Under the pieces are notes generated by a model, which worked only from the letters and a program-made list of their open reading frames with translations, ran no database searches and was not told where the DNA came from. DNA of 64,000 nt from Ruegeria_C sp041537905 (GTDB lineage Bacteria > Pseudomonadota > Alphaproteobacteria > Rhodobacterales > Rhodobacteraceae): assembly GCF_041537905.1 (NCBI RefSeq), contig NZ_JBGRUO010000004.1:1-64000 (forward strand), given 5' to 3'. Within the stretch, counting starts at the first letter, position 1. Each line of letters starts with the position of its first letter. The position numbers were made by a program, and so were the translations under genes. Shown here in pieces: positions 1-9,370 of the stretch.

Positions 1-307
1 CCCTTCGTACAAATCCCCATAGCACAGCCGACCCAAAAGAACTAACCCCGCGATTTCCCGCCTGAGCGCTTCTCTGACGCCGGGAAACCCATCGCGCAAC
101 TCCCCCGCCAGCATGCGGCGTCCGAGAAACCTGCATCACAGCCGCCTTGCGGCATTGCAGCGCCTACCTGCCTGCTACAATGCTGCCCTTGGCCAACCGT
201 GATCGGCTAGAGCCAGACCAAAGCGGGCATGACTGATCTGCTGCACGTAAGGCACCGGTCATTCGTTGCGGACGCGAGAAGCCAAAGGCGACTATTCACC
301 CTTACGA
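1..307. other. Left edge, no gene recognised
   Basis: No convincing coding region was found here. A 65-codon open frame beginning at 229 runs into the tail of the HAD gene on the other strand and has neither a clear ribosome site nor a recognisable product. The stretch lies downstream of the HAD gene and could contain its terminator, but no stem followed by a T-run was seen. Confidence 0.5.
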
Positions 308-1198
308 TCAATCCGGCTCTAGCGCCTCATGGGCTTCGATGTGATCCAAGATTTCATCAAAACTGTTGCACAACACGGCATTGGGTCGGGCGTCTTTCGC
401 CTTGTGTGCAAGAAACCTCTCTCTAACCACGTCCTCATCGCTCCAGTGCGAAATTCTGACGAGCTTCTGATAGTCTGACTTTGAGCTGTATGACCCGTAC
501 TTCGCCCAGATGGAAAAGATGCCAGCATCATTGGCCATCATTATGTCTCTGGCGATGCTATCACCTACATAAGCAGCGTCTGAAGTAGCTACCCCTTCCA
601 CTTCGCAAATCTCTTTAACCACCTGAACGTTAGGTTTGCGCTGGTGGTGGCTAAGCTCACTTATCCGATTGCGCGGGAAATTGTCCAATGGCATGGAGTA
701 AGAACCAGCAGCAGGGTTCAAGGAAGCAGAAGCTTCTCTACAATACAATCTGGAGAAATACTTGGTCAGTTGAAGTCTTTGCATTCTACCCGTAGCCGAG
801 AAGAGTTTGCTCTCTGTGTGCGCAACCAAGGTAACTCCAGATGCGTGGAGTACCTTTAAGGCGCTCATCACCCCCGGATAAAGCGTCAAATTGCGCTTCC
901 TGCTTGAGTTGAAGGCATGGAAGGCAGGATCGTAGATCTTGGCTATTTCTTGCACCGTCGCTTTTGGGTGCAAACGTCGAACTGTTTCTGTCTCCAGTAG
1001 AGCAAATGGGTGCTCCGAATCGTGATGCTTGCGATGGACCGAACGGAAGTCGTCTAGAAGCGCTTCCTTATCGCATCCCGAGATTTCTACCATTTTTTCA
1101 ATCATATCGTAGAAAGAAACGACGAAATATCCAACCCAATCGTATAGCGTATTGTCCAAGTCGCAGATTAATAGGCGCGTGGCTTTTCGGTGCATCAT
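308..1198 (-). CDS. HAD-superfamily hydrolase (pyrimidine nucleotidase-like)
   Basis: The 296-residue protein has HAD motif I (ICDLDNTLYD, residues about 11-20, with two Asp that would be the nucleophile and acid/base) and a late motif IV (VGDSIARDI) that would bind Mg2+. The N-terminus resembles pyrimidine 5'-nucleotidases (DLDNTLYD), so a small phosphorylated metabolite or nucleotide is a plausible substrate, but this is inferred. The cap region is long. Its start codon overlaps the stop of the upstream membrane-protein gene by four bases (ATGA), so the two are translationally coupled. Base composition is visibly more AT-rich than in the metabolic genes to the right, which suggests transfer. 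The exact substrate is unknown. Confidence 0.8.
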   Translation of the reverse strand: MMHRKATRLLICDLDNTLYDWVGYFVVSFYDMIEKMVEISGCDKEALLDDFRSVHRKHHDSEHPFALLETETVRRLHPKATVQEIAKIYDPAFHAFNSSRKRNLTLYPGVMSALKVLHASGVTLVAHTESKLFSATGRMQRLQLTKYFSRLYCREASASLNPAAGSYSMPLDNFPRNRISELSHHQRKPNVQVVKEICEVEGVATSDAAYVGDSIARDIMMANDAGIFSIWAKYGSYSSKSDYQKLVRISHWSDEDVVRERFLAHKAKDARPNAVLCNSFDEILDHIEAHEALEPD

Positions 1199-1881
1199 TC
1201 GTTCGCGTTCAGTGGGGGTTGAGCTTCCTCTTTTGCGGTCGGTAGAAGCGAGCCTTCTTGATCTGTCGCAGATTCAACTTCCAACTGCTGCAGTCCTTTG
1301 CCTCCATTTAGCGTGGGCTGCACAAAGTTTAGATTTGTGATCAAAAAAAGGGCCCCAGCGGCGTACAAGAGAAATCGACCCGTTGCGCTGTAGAATTCCG
1401 AAATCTTACTCTCAGCGTTCTTCAAACTCCCGCCCGAATATTGGTATCTGCCGTCCTCGCCGCGGTCTACCTTCGCATCCGGATAGCGGCTGAAATGCGA
1501 TATCGCCTGCGTCATACCTTTCTCCAAGTGAAAAAGCTCACCTTTCAGATAGTTTTCTTCCAAATCCTCTCCAAAGGACACGGCCCCACGGAGCATCTTA
1601 TGATAAACATTAAGATCAAGTAACTTGACTGCGCGAAGAGCCAAATAAGCGCCGAGAACCAGGAGCACGGCCACATGAAGCTGCAAGCTGAATAGCCAAA
1701 GGTTAACCTCGAGTGAAAAAGCCTGCCCTTGACTAAGGAGTACCACCGCAACACCCAATGCACCGGCGACAAACGTAAGACCTAGCTGCCGAGATTTTAC
1801 TGACATCTCATTGAAGTGCATTTGCGTATCGACGGCCTTTTCCCAAATACTCAAGTATTTCTCGTCGTCTTGCTCCGGCAT
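1195..1881 (-). CDS. Multi-span membrane protein of unknown function
   Basis: The 228-residue protein was not recognised. A soluble N-terminal helix (about 1-30) is followed by hydrophobic spans near residues 33-52 and 58-82, a soluble middle part rich in charged residues (HKMLRGAVSFGEDLEEN region), and another span near 168-188. The tail is acidic and probably cytoplasmic. The topology of two adjacent spans with flanking helices recalls SLATT-type effector membrane proteins, but no family signature was confirmed. It is first in a two-gene unit with the HAD hydrolase (four-base overlap). The pair sits immediately downstream of the 3' end of tRNA-fMet, a typical position for acquired DNA. Confidence 0.65.
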   Translation of the reverse strand: MPEQDDEKYLSIWEKAVDTQMHFNEMSVKSRQLGLTFVAGALGVAVVLLSQGQAFSLEVNLWLFSLQLHVAVLLVLGAYLALRAVKLLDLNVYHKMLRGAVSFGEDLEENYLKGELFHLEKGMTQAISHFSRYPDAKVDRGEDGRYQYSGGSLKNAESKISEFYSATGRFLLYAAGALFLITNLNFVQPTLNGGKGLQQLEVESATDQEGSLLPTAKEEAQPPLNANE

Positions 1882-2237
1882 CCTCTTCTCCTACTTTTGC
1901 TCGATGAACCGAGTGATAGCTGATCGCGAACGGATGAGCGACCCACTTCAAAGGCATTGCTGGACCGACCAGCGTCCGAATTGGAAAAAGCCGCATTGCG
2001 GTATCAAAGGCGGTGATGAACTGTAGCTAAGGGCCGCCTGCACCACTTTGCAAAGGTCGCTATCTGCGCATTGTTGTCGTCGGCGCAACACGCAGCAAGA
2101 GTGACAGCACTCGTAGGGCTGTGAGTTGCCGACTGCGACCGCAGCAAACGGGCGACTTGGGGTTGAATGCGCGGGAAGACAGCACCACAAAAACGTAGCA
2201 CTATTGTAGCACCGGGTGTTGGGGTGGAAACGCAATA
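1882..2237. other. Intergenic stretch upstream of the membrane-protein gene
   Basis: About 350 bases separate the rRNA-operon terminator from the membrane-protein/HAD pair. Open frames on both strands here are short, overlap each other and lack protein-like composition. It presumably carries the promoter of the two-gene unit, but no clear -35/-10 pair was identified. No transposase fragment or duplicated tRNA end was recognised. Confidence 0.45.
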
Positions 2238-2255
2238 AGCGCCCCAAGGGGCGCT
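2238..2255 (-). terminator. Terminator at the end of the rRNA operon
   Basis: A perfect 8-bp stem (AGCGCCCC / GGGGCGCT) with a 2-base loop is followed on the minus strand by TATTGCGTTT. It lies 27 bases beyond the 3' end of tRNA-fMet, exactly where the operon should end. The T-run is interrupted, so rho-independent function is likely but not certain. Confidence 0.7.
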
Positions 2256-2281
2256 AGTGTGTTGTTATTGTTTGTTTATTT

Positions 2282-2358
<77 letters not shown>

Positions 2359-2369
2359 CCAGTTTTGGT

Positions 2370-2399
2370 GGTCTACCGCCTATTCGGCTACTTGAGACC
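2370..2399 (-). repeat. rrn hairpin element, copy 1 (5S to tRNA-fMet spacer)
   Basis: This 30-bp element has arms GGTC and GACC around the common core TACCGCCTATTCGG then CTACTTGA (plus-strand reading). It lies in the transcribed spacer between 5S and tRNA-fMet. The arms differ in sequence from the other copies but remain perfectly complementary. Confidence 0.9.
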
Positions 2400-2487
2400 G
2401 TTTTTGACCTATCGCGTACGCTGCTTGAGACCTTGGTCGAATAGTTTCATTATCGTTTAGAGAGTTGTTGTTTTGAGTTTTTACCAG

Positions 2488-2602
2488 GTTTGGCGATGAC
2501 CTACTCTCCCACGTCTTGAGACGCAGTACCATTGGCGCTTCGGTGCTTAACTTCCGGGTTCGGGAAGGGACCGGGTGTTTCACGCGTGCTATGATCACCA
2601 AA
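2488..2602 (-). rRNA. rrf: 5S ribosomal RNA
   Basis: About 115 nt on the minus strand starting TTTGGTGATCATAGC and ending near ATCGCCAAACC, with the conserved GAAC-type loop segment (CCGAACCCGGAAG on the RNA strand) and closing terminal stem (TTTGGTG / CGCCAAA). It is the last rRNA of the operon. Ends are placed by the terminal helix and may be off by a few bases. Confidence 0.92.
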
Positions 2603-2617
2603 CCGGGAAAAAACTCA

Positions 2618-2802
2618 CGTCGCGGCTTTGCGAAGCAAAGCGCGACGGGTGGCAGGCAGCGTATTTGCTTGCAAATGCGCGTTGCCACTCGGTTGTTATG
2701 TCACCCCTTTGAGGCGACACATCAATCAACACCGTGCAATCCGCTTTTGCGGATTGTCACGCGCGGGAGGCAGCGCATTCGTTTGCGAATGCGCGTTCCC
2801 GC
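2618..2802 (-). repeat. Cluster of four long hairpins in the 23S-5S spacer
   Basis: Four strong inverted repeats follow one another: 2618-2647 (GCTTTGC-GAA-GCAAAGC core), 2649-2688 (ATTTGC-TT-GCAAAT core with GTGGCA/TTGCCAC base), 2734-2760 (CAATCCGC-TTTT-GCGGATTG) and 2763-2802 (GCGCATTCG-TTTG-CGAATGCGC with GCGGGA/TCCCGC base). The second and fourth are relatives that share GGCAGCG and TGCGCGTT around different loops. They belong to the TTTGC/GCAAA hairpin series also found around the spacer tRNAs. Probable role is pre-rRNA folding or processing. Confidence 0.75.
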
Positions 2803-3327
2803 ATCTGAGTCATCCTTGGTCTAAGAAGTGTATGCTTTTGGTGATTTGTTTTCCTACCGCTTCGCAGTTTGCGGCGGTGGGTTGTCTTTCCATTACTGGA
2901 TCAAATCAAGCCTATCGGGCGATTAGTACCGGTCAACTGAACGCATTGCTGCGCTTACATCTCCGGCCTATTGACGTGGTGGTCTACCACGGCCCTCAGG
3001 GAGACCTTGTTTTGAGGGGGGCTTCCCGCTTAGATGCCTTCAGCGGTTATCCTGTCCGATCATAGCTACCCTGCACTGCTGCTGGCGCAACAACAGGTCC
3101 ACCAGTGGATCGTTCACCCCGGTCCTCTCGTACTAGGGGCAACTCCTCTCAAGTCTCCTACACCCACGGCAGATAGGGACCGAACTGTCTCACGACGTTC
3201 TAAACCCAGCTCACGTACCTCTTTAAACGGCGAACAGCCGTACCCTTGGGACCTGCTCCAGCCCCAGGATGAGATGAGCCGACATCGAGGTGCCAAACAC
3301 TGCCGTCGATATGGACTCTTGGGCAGT

Positions 3328-3381
<54 letters not shown>

Positions 3382-3519
3382 TCGGGACCACCGGATCACT
3401 ATGGCCGTCTTTCGACTCTGCTCGACTTGTCAGTCTCGCAGTCAGGCTGGCTTCTGCCATTGCACTCAACGAGCGATTTCCGACCGCTCTGAGCCAACCT
3501 TCGCGCGCCTCCGTTACGC

Positions 3520-3554
<35 letters not shown>

Positions 3555-3809
3555 ACGCAGGGTCCCGGATCCGGATAACGGACCGCGGTTAGACATCAAG
3601 AGTGCGAAGGGTGGTATCTCAAGGGAGGCTCCACCGCGACTGGCGTCACGGTTTCAAAGCCCACCACCTATCCTGCACATCACAATCCTGATGCCAGTGC
3701 GAAGCTGTAGTAAAGGTGCACGGGGTCTTTCCGTCTAACCGCGGGAAGCCTGCATCTTGACAGGCAATTCAATTTCGCTGAGTCGATGTTGGAGACAGCG
3801 GGGAAGTCG

Positions 3810-3892
<83 letters not shown>

Positions 3893-4455
3893 TGGGCTTC
3901 AATTCAAGGCTCTCACCTCTCCTTTTAACCTTCAGGCACCGGGCAGGCGTCAGACCCTATACGTCGTCTTGCGACTTCGCAGAGCCCTGTGTTTTTAATA
4001 AACAGTCGCCACCCCCTGGTTTGTGCCCCCAGCCCCTAGTTGCCTAGGAACCGGGCCTCCTTCTCGCGAACTTACGGAGGTATTTTGCCGAGTTCCTTCA
4101 ACATCGTTCTCTCAAGCGCCTTGGTATGCTCTACCAGTCCACCTGTGTCGGTTTAGGGTACGGTCTGATGGAGGGCTATTTCCAGGAACCACTCAGCGGC
4201 CCGACCAATCCGATAAGGTCGAACAACATCCGTGATCCGTCACATCCTCCTGGCTCAGGAATATTAACCTGATTCCCATCGCCTACGCCTTTCGGCCTCG
4301 GCTTAGGGGCCGGCTTACCCTGCTCAGATTAGCTTTAAGCAGGAACCCTTGGACTTTCGGCGAGAGTGTCTCTCACACTCTTTGTCGCTACTCATGTCAT
4401 CATTCTCACTAGTGATCTCTCCACGGGATCGCTCACGCGCCCGCTTCATCGAAAA

Positions 4456-4539
4456 GACTCAATCCTGCGCTACCGCCTATTCGGCTACTTGAGCGCGTTT
4501 ACACGCACCAAACTAACCGGCGGCAATACAGGACAAGTC
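4456..4539 (-). other. Insert in the 23S rRNA near E. coli position 1200
   Basis: An extra stem of about 84 bases interrupts the variable helix 45/46 region. Its base pairs GACT (4456-4459) with AGTC (4536-4539) and TCCTG (4463-4467) with CAGGA (4529-4533). Copy 2 of the rrn hairpin element starts directly inside the stem at 4468. Intervening sequences cut out by RNase III near this position are known from Rhodobacter; excision here is inferred. Confidence 0.75.
4468..4497 (-). repeat. rrn hairpin element, copy 2 (inside 23S)
   Basis: Arms GCGC and GCGC enclose the unchanged core. This copy lies within the 23S gene, in the extra stem at 4456-4539, so it is part of the rRNA precursor rather than of a spacer. 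Confidence 0.9.
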
Positions 4540-4665
4540 TTATGTCACACTACGCTCTGCTACCATGCCTTACGGCATCCTAGACTTCGGCTCATGGCTT
4601 GAGCCCCGTTACATCTTCGCCGCAGGACAACTTGTTTAGACCAGTGAGCTGTTACGCTATCTTTA

Positions 4666-4696
<31 letters not shown>

Positions 4697-5584
4697 TTGT
4701 TTTGGTCGTCCCACCTGCTTTCCCACTTAGCCATGAATTGGGGGCCTTAGTCGTAGGTCAGGGTTGTTTCCCTCTCCACTACGGACGTTAGCATCCGCAG
4801 TGTGTCTGCCATCTAGTACTCCCGGGTATTCGGAGTTTGGTTAGGATCAGTAAGCCTGTGGGGCCCCATTACCCATCCAGTGCTCTACCCCCCGGGGTAT
4901 TCGGATGACGCTCTACCTAAATAGATTTCGCAGAGAACCAGCTATCTCCGAGTTTGATTGGCCTTTCACCCCTAGGCACAGCTCATCCCGATCTTTTTCA
5001 ACAGATGTGGGTTCGGTCCTCCAGTAAGTGTTACCTTACCTTCAACCTGGCCATGCCTAGATCACTCGGTTTCGGGTCTGATCCCACGAACTCATGCGCC
5101 CTATTAAGACTCGCTTTCGCTACGCCTACACCTAACGGCTTAAGCTTGCTCGTGAGACCAAGTCGATGACCCATTATACAAAAGGTACGCCGTCAGCTCG
5201 CAAGGAGCCTCCGACTGATTGTAGGCGTTCGGTTTCAGGTACTGTTTCACTCCCCTCGTCGGGGTGCTTTTCACCTTTCCCTCACGGTACTGGTTCACTA
5301 TCGGTCAGCAAGGAGTACTTAGCCTTCGAAGGTGGTCCTCCGATCTTCAGACAGAATTTCACGTGTTCCGCCCTACTTAATACGTCCCTCAAAGCTTCCC
5401 ATACGGGGCTGTCACCCACTATGGCTGTGTTTCCCAACACATTCTGGTCACTTATCAGGCTCGGCTGGTCCCCGTTCGCTCGCCGCTACTAGGGGAGTAT
5501 CAATTGATGTCCTTTCCTCCGGGTACTTAGATGTTTCAGTTCCCCGGGTTTGCTCTTAAAACCCTATGTATTCAGGTCTTAAGT

Positions 5585-5640
5585 ACTTGTTTATGAACAT
5601 TATTGATAACCTTGCGGTTAACAATAATGAACATTCAAGT
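5585..5640 (-). other. Extra hairpin in helix 9 of 23S rRNA
   Basis: A long AT-rich stem is present about 150 bases from the 23S 5' end: ACTTG (5585-5589) pairs with CAAGT (5636-5640), CATTATTG (5598-5605) with CAATAATG (5622-5629), closing on AACC-TTGC-GGTT. Helix 9 intervening sequences are a known trait of alphaproteobacterial 23S rRNA and are removed by RNase III. Confidence 0.8.
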
Positions 5641-5800
5641 GGGTTGCCCCATTCGGAAATCCATGGATCAAAGCTTATTCTCAGCTCCTCATGGCTTATC
5701 GCAGAGTATCACGTCCTTCATCGCCTCTTGCTGCCAAGGCATTCACCAAACGCCCTTCTCGCGCTTGATCTGATCCAGAAAGAGAAAGACACGCCTTAGT

Positions 5801-5830
5801 GTGCTACCGCCTATTCGGCTACTTGAGCAC
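5801..5830 (-). repeat. rrn hairpin element, copy 3 (23S leader)
   Basis: Arms GTGC and GCAC flank the common core. It is followed after 8 bases by copy 4. Both copies are preceded by CGCCTTAGTGT (or its first part), so the pair looks like a short tandem duplication just upstream of the 23S 5' end. Confidence 0.9.
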
Positions 5831-5838
5831 GCCTTAGT

Positions 5839-5868
5839 GTCCTACCGCCTATTCGGCTACTTGAGGAC
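5839..5868 (-). repeat. rrn hairpin element, copy 4 (23S leader)
   Basis: Arms GTCC and GGAC flank the common core. It is the second member of the tandem pair upstream of 23S. Confidence 0.9.
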
Positions 5869-6149
5869 GTTTGACCGCCCACAACCGAAGCTGCGCTAAA
5901 ACTCATGTCAATCATGGTCGCCCAGCTGGTAACTAAAGGCGACCTTACAAATCTGGACCAAAAACATACATTTCCCGCCCCCGCCACATGGACGAGGACA
6001 AATGAGCAACCCCATATGGCCAATCAGCCGTGCAGCTGATCAACGCGGGTCGCTCGGGTTAGTATATTAGACTTGGACAACTCTGTTCGTTTCGATCGCG
6101 ATACACACTCCAGGCCGGCTAGACCCAAACTGCGCCTTCCATCCTATAT

Positions 6150-6179
6150 GTCCTACCGCCTATTCGGCGACGTGAGGAC
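6150..6179 (-). repeat. rrn hairpin element, copy 5 (variant core)
   Basis: Arms GTCC and GGAC. This is the only copy with core changes: the right half reads CGACGTGA in place of CTACTTGA, two substitutions. It lies in the tRNA-Ala to 23S spacer. Confidence 0.88.
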
Positions 6180-6266
6180 GAGGACAGAAACGACCGAGAT
6201 CAACGCCACACTCGGCGCGATCAAACAGTGTTGATTGATTTCTCTCTAAACGATGTAAATTAGTGT

Positions 6267-6296
6267 GTCCTACCGCCTATTCGGCTACTTGAGGAC
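6267..6296 (-). repeat. rrn hairpin element, copy 6
   Basis: Arms GTCC and GGAC with the unchanged core, in the tRNA-Ala to 23S spacer 88 bases from copy 5. Confidence 0.9.
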
Positions 6297-6390
6297 GTCC
6301 ATCCGATTGGATGACCCAACACTCAAACAAGTGCTCGATGATCAAATCGAAGATGCGATGGAACCAAGGCGATCCGAAGACCCGCTCTCA

Positions 6391-6475
6391 TTGCTTTTGC
6401 TTCACAAAAGCAACTGCCGCTCCGTATTGCGTGGAACTGTTGTTCGTTACATTTTTGCCTGTGGCAAAAATGAAC
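6391..6475 (-). repeat. Two TTTTGC/GCAAAA hairpins downstream of tRNA-Ala
   Basis: One perfect 9-bp stem lies at 6391-6413 (TTGCTTTTG / CAAAAGCAA) and one 10-bp stem at 6450-6472 (CATTTTTGCC / GGCAAAAATG). The second abuts the 3' end of tRNA-Ala through GAACGGTGG, a junction repeated exactly at the 3' end of tRNA-Ile. Confidence 0.75.
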
Positions 6476-6477
6476 GG

Positions 6478-6553
6478 TGGTGGAGCCTAGGAGGATCGAA
6501 CTCCTGACCTCCTGAATGCAAATCAGGCGCTCTCCCAGCTGAGCTAAGGCCCC
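6478..6553 (-). tRNA. tRNA-Ala (TGC)
   Basis: The 76-nt minus-strand sequence starts GGGGCCTTAGCTCAGCTGGG, has anticodon TGC in a TTTGCAT loop, the GGAGTTCGATCCTCC T-arm and an encoded CCA end. It is the second spacer tRNA of the rRNA operon. Confidence 0.96.
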
Positions 6554-6608
6554 AGTGTTTGCCCCGCAAACACTGGGAGTGCTGACAGGCGACTTTCGCT
6601 AGAAAGTC
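6551..6608 (-). repeat. Hairpins upstream of tRNA-Ala
   Basis: A perfect 12-bp stem CCCAGTGTTTGC / GCAAACACTGGG at 6551-6577 overlaps the first three bases of tRNA-Ala. A second stem follows at 6591-6608 (GACTTTC / GAAAGTC). The overlap means the long hairpin and the tRNA acceptor stem compete for the same GGG. Confidence 0.7.
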
Positions 6609-6682
6609 TGCCGAGAAGCACCCGCTGGCGTTCTGCGATGCAAGGCCGTGTAACATGCGATCCGGTGAGACGCTTCCGGGAC

Positions 6683-6758
6683 ATTTTGCTGACGCAAAAT
6701 ACCCTGCCGCTGACCACCAGGAGGCACCGTCACACGTTACACTTTGCGAAGCAAAGTG
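6683..6758 (-). repeat. Hairpins downstream of tRNA-Ile
   Basis: Stems ATTTTGC / GCAAAAT at 6683-6700 and CACTTTGC / GCAAAGTG at 6740-6758. The second ends in GAACGGTGG at the tRNA-Ile 3' end, the same junction as for tRNA-Ala. Confidence 0.72.
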
Positions 6759-6763
6759 AACGG

Positions 6764-6840
<77 letters not shown>

Positions 6841-6844
6841 AGCT

Positions 6845-6901
6845 GATTTTGCTCCGCAAAATCGGCGTCGCCCGGCAGGCGATTTGCGAAGCAAATCTGC
6901 C
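6845..6901 (-). repeat. Hairpins upstream of tRNA-Ile
   Basis: Stems GATTTTGC / GCAAAATC at 6845-6863 and GATTTGC / GCAAATC at 6881-6897, the latter extended by GGCAG / TGCC. They complete the pattern in which each spacer tRNA is bracketed by TTTGC/GCAAA hairpins. Confidence 0.72.
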
Positions 6902-6997
6902 GAGAGGGCCAGCTTGCTTCAAGCAAAACCGATCTGCATGAGCAGTAGCTCACGCTATGTCTGAAGAGATATGAGGACGGCCTGGTCCACATTCAGT

Positions 6998-7027
6998 GTC
7001 CTACCGCCTATTCGGCTACTTGAGGAC
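6998..7027 (-). repeat. rrn hairpin element, copy 7 (16S to tRNA-Ile spacer)
   Basis: Arms GTCC and GGAC with the unchanged core, in the spacer directly after the 16S 3' end. Confidence 0.9.
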
Positions 7028-7104
7028 CTGATGTATATGACCGGCTTTGTTTGCCGATCTTGCTAAGTAATCCACGATCAAGAGCAAGCTCAAGATGCTA
7101 GGAT

Positions 7105-8575
<1,471 letters not shown>

Positions 8576-8629
8576 TTAAATGCCATCTCCGGCATCTCTT
8601 GACGTTCGAACCTCTGCACATCTTTGGTT

Positions 8630-8659
8630 GTGCTACCGCCTATTCGGCTACTTGAGCAC
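8630..8659 (-). repeat. rrn hairpin element, copy 8 (16S leader)
   Basis: Arms GTGC and GCAC with the unchanged core, about 55 bases upstream of the 16S 5' end. It is the first copy to be transcribed. Confidence 0.9.
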
Positions 8660-9058
8660 AGGGCAACTTACGCCACCACTCCGCTACCCGAGCGCGATTA
8701 AACGACACCCTCAGCCGGCTAGCCGAGAGTACAACCAAAAGTCATCTGTCTTGTGCTCCAGGTCTCTTACGAAACCGAAAGCCGCAAAACAGTGAAGCTG
8801 ACATCTCATCATCGAAACCCGAAAGCTTCTAGAGACGCGATATACAGACATCAATCCGTCGAAACGAACCAAACCGCCCGCATATCTCTTCAGTTAAACA
8901 AAAATGTCAAACAACACTGCAACGGACCAAAATAAAGACCGACGCGCCACTATCAGCGCTTCCGCCTGTCACTCCTGCTTCCGATGCCTCTGTCTTTCCA
9001 GAGCGTCTCACCGTCTTTCCGATGTGTCTCCGGTGCCTCAGCAGCGCCGGTGAAGGGC
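8660..9058 (-). other. rRNA operon leader
   Basis: About 400 bases of untranslated leader between the promoter and the first hairpin element. It has a possible boxA, and a GGAAAGAC motif repeated twice near 8995-9025 (minus strand), close to the promoter. No protein-coding gene was recognised. Confidence 0.6.
8905..8916 (-). promoter_or_regulatory. Possible boxA antitermination site
   Basis: The minus strand reads TGTTGTTTGACA, matching the E. coli boxA consensus TGCTCTTTAACA at 9 of 12 positions, within the rRNA leader. NusB/NusE would bind here. The match alone is modest. Confidence 0.4.
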
Positions 9059-9087
9059 GTTCTAAGCAAAGCGCGTGGGCACCGCAA
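9059..9087 (-). promoter_or_regulatory. rRNA operon promoter
   Basis: On the minus strand TTGCGG (-35) is separated by 17 bases from TAGAAC (-10), followed by a GC-rich discriminator (GCCC). Upstream (9100-9180) is an AT-rich tract that could serve as an UP element. The GC-rich discriminator suggests stringent and growth-rate control. Confidence 0.65.
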
Positions 9088-9171
9088 GAGGAAAAATCAG
9101 GAATCTGCAAAAAACCGTGGAAAAAGCTCAGTCAGGAATTTTATTATTGAAAATCAAATACCTAAATAAAC

Positions 9172-9306
9172 CTAATGCCTGCCCTGGCCGCCAATAAACA
9201 CCGTCCAGCGGGGTTCAGACAGGGGAATCGGCGTTGGGTGTTTGGCGCGGAAATGAACAGCCCACCAGATATAGTAGATGAGCGGAATGGGGCCACAATT
9301 CGCCAC
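9172..9306 (-). CDS. Possible small protein after the adenine deaminase gene
   Basis: A 44-codon frame with a GTG start encodes a hydrophobic, Trp- and Tyr-rich segment (GPIPLIYYIWWAVHF) followed by a basic tail ending IGGQGRH. The composition looks protein-like, and a second frame just upstream (starting with MLLLGDLLA at about 9354) also looks protein-like. The two could be halves of one small membrane-protein gene broken by a frameshift. It was not recognised, and no strong ribosome site was seen, so this is a weak call. Confidence 0.3.
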   Translation of the reverse strand: MANCGPIPLIYYIWWAVHFRAKHPTPIPLSEPRWTVFIGGQGRH

Positions 9307-9370
9307 ACCCCCGCGCGACTCGATTCCGGGCCAACAAATCGCCCAACAGCAGCATCACCGGACCGAAAGC

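Noticed and set aside
1..2280. Integrative element with att repeats at tRNA-fMet
   Set aside because: No integrase and no second copy of the tRNA 3' end were seen in the window; acquisition is inferred from composition only.
6998..7027. Kink-turn or loop E motif in the internal loop of the rrn element
   Set aside because: AGUA is present on one side but the opposite strand GGU does not match either consensus, so no named motif can be claimed.
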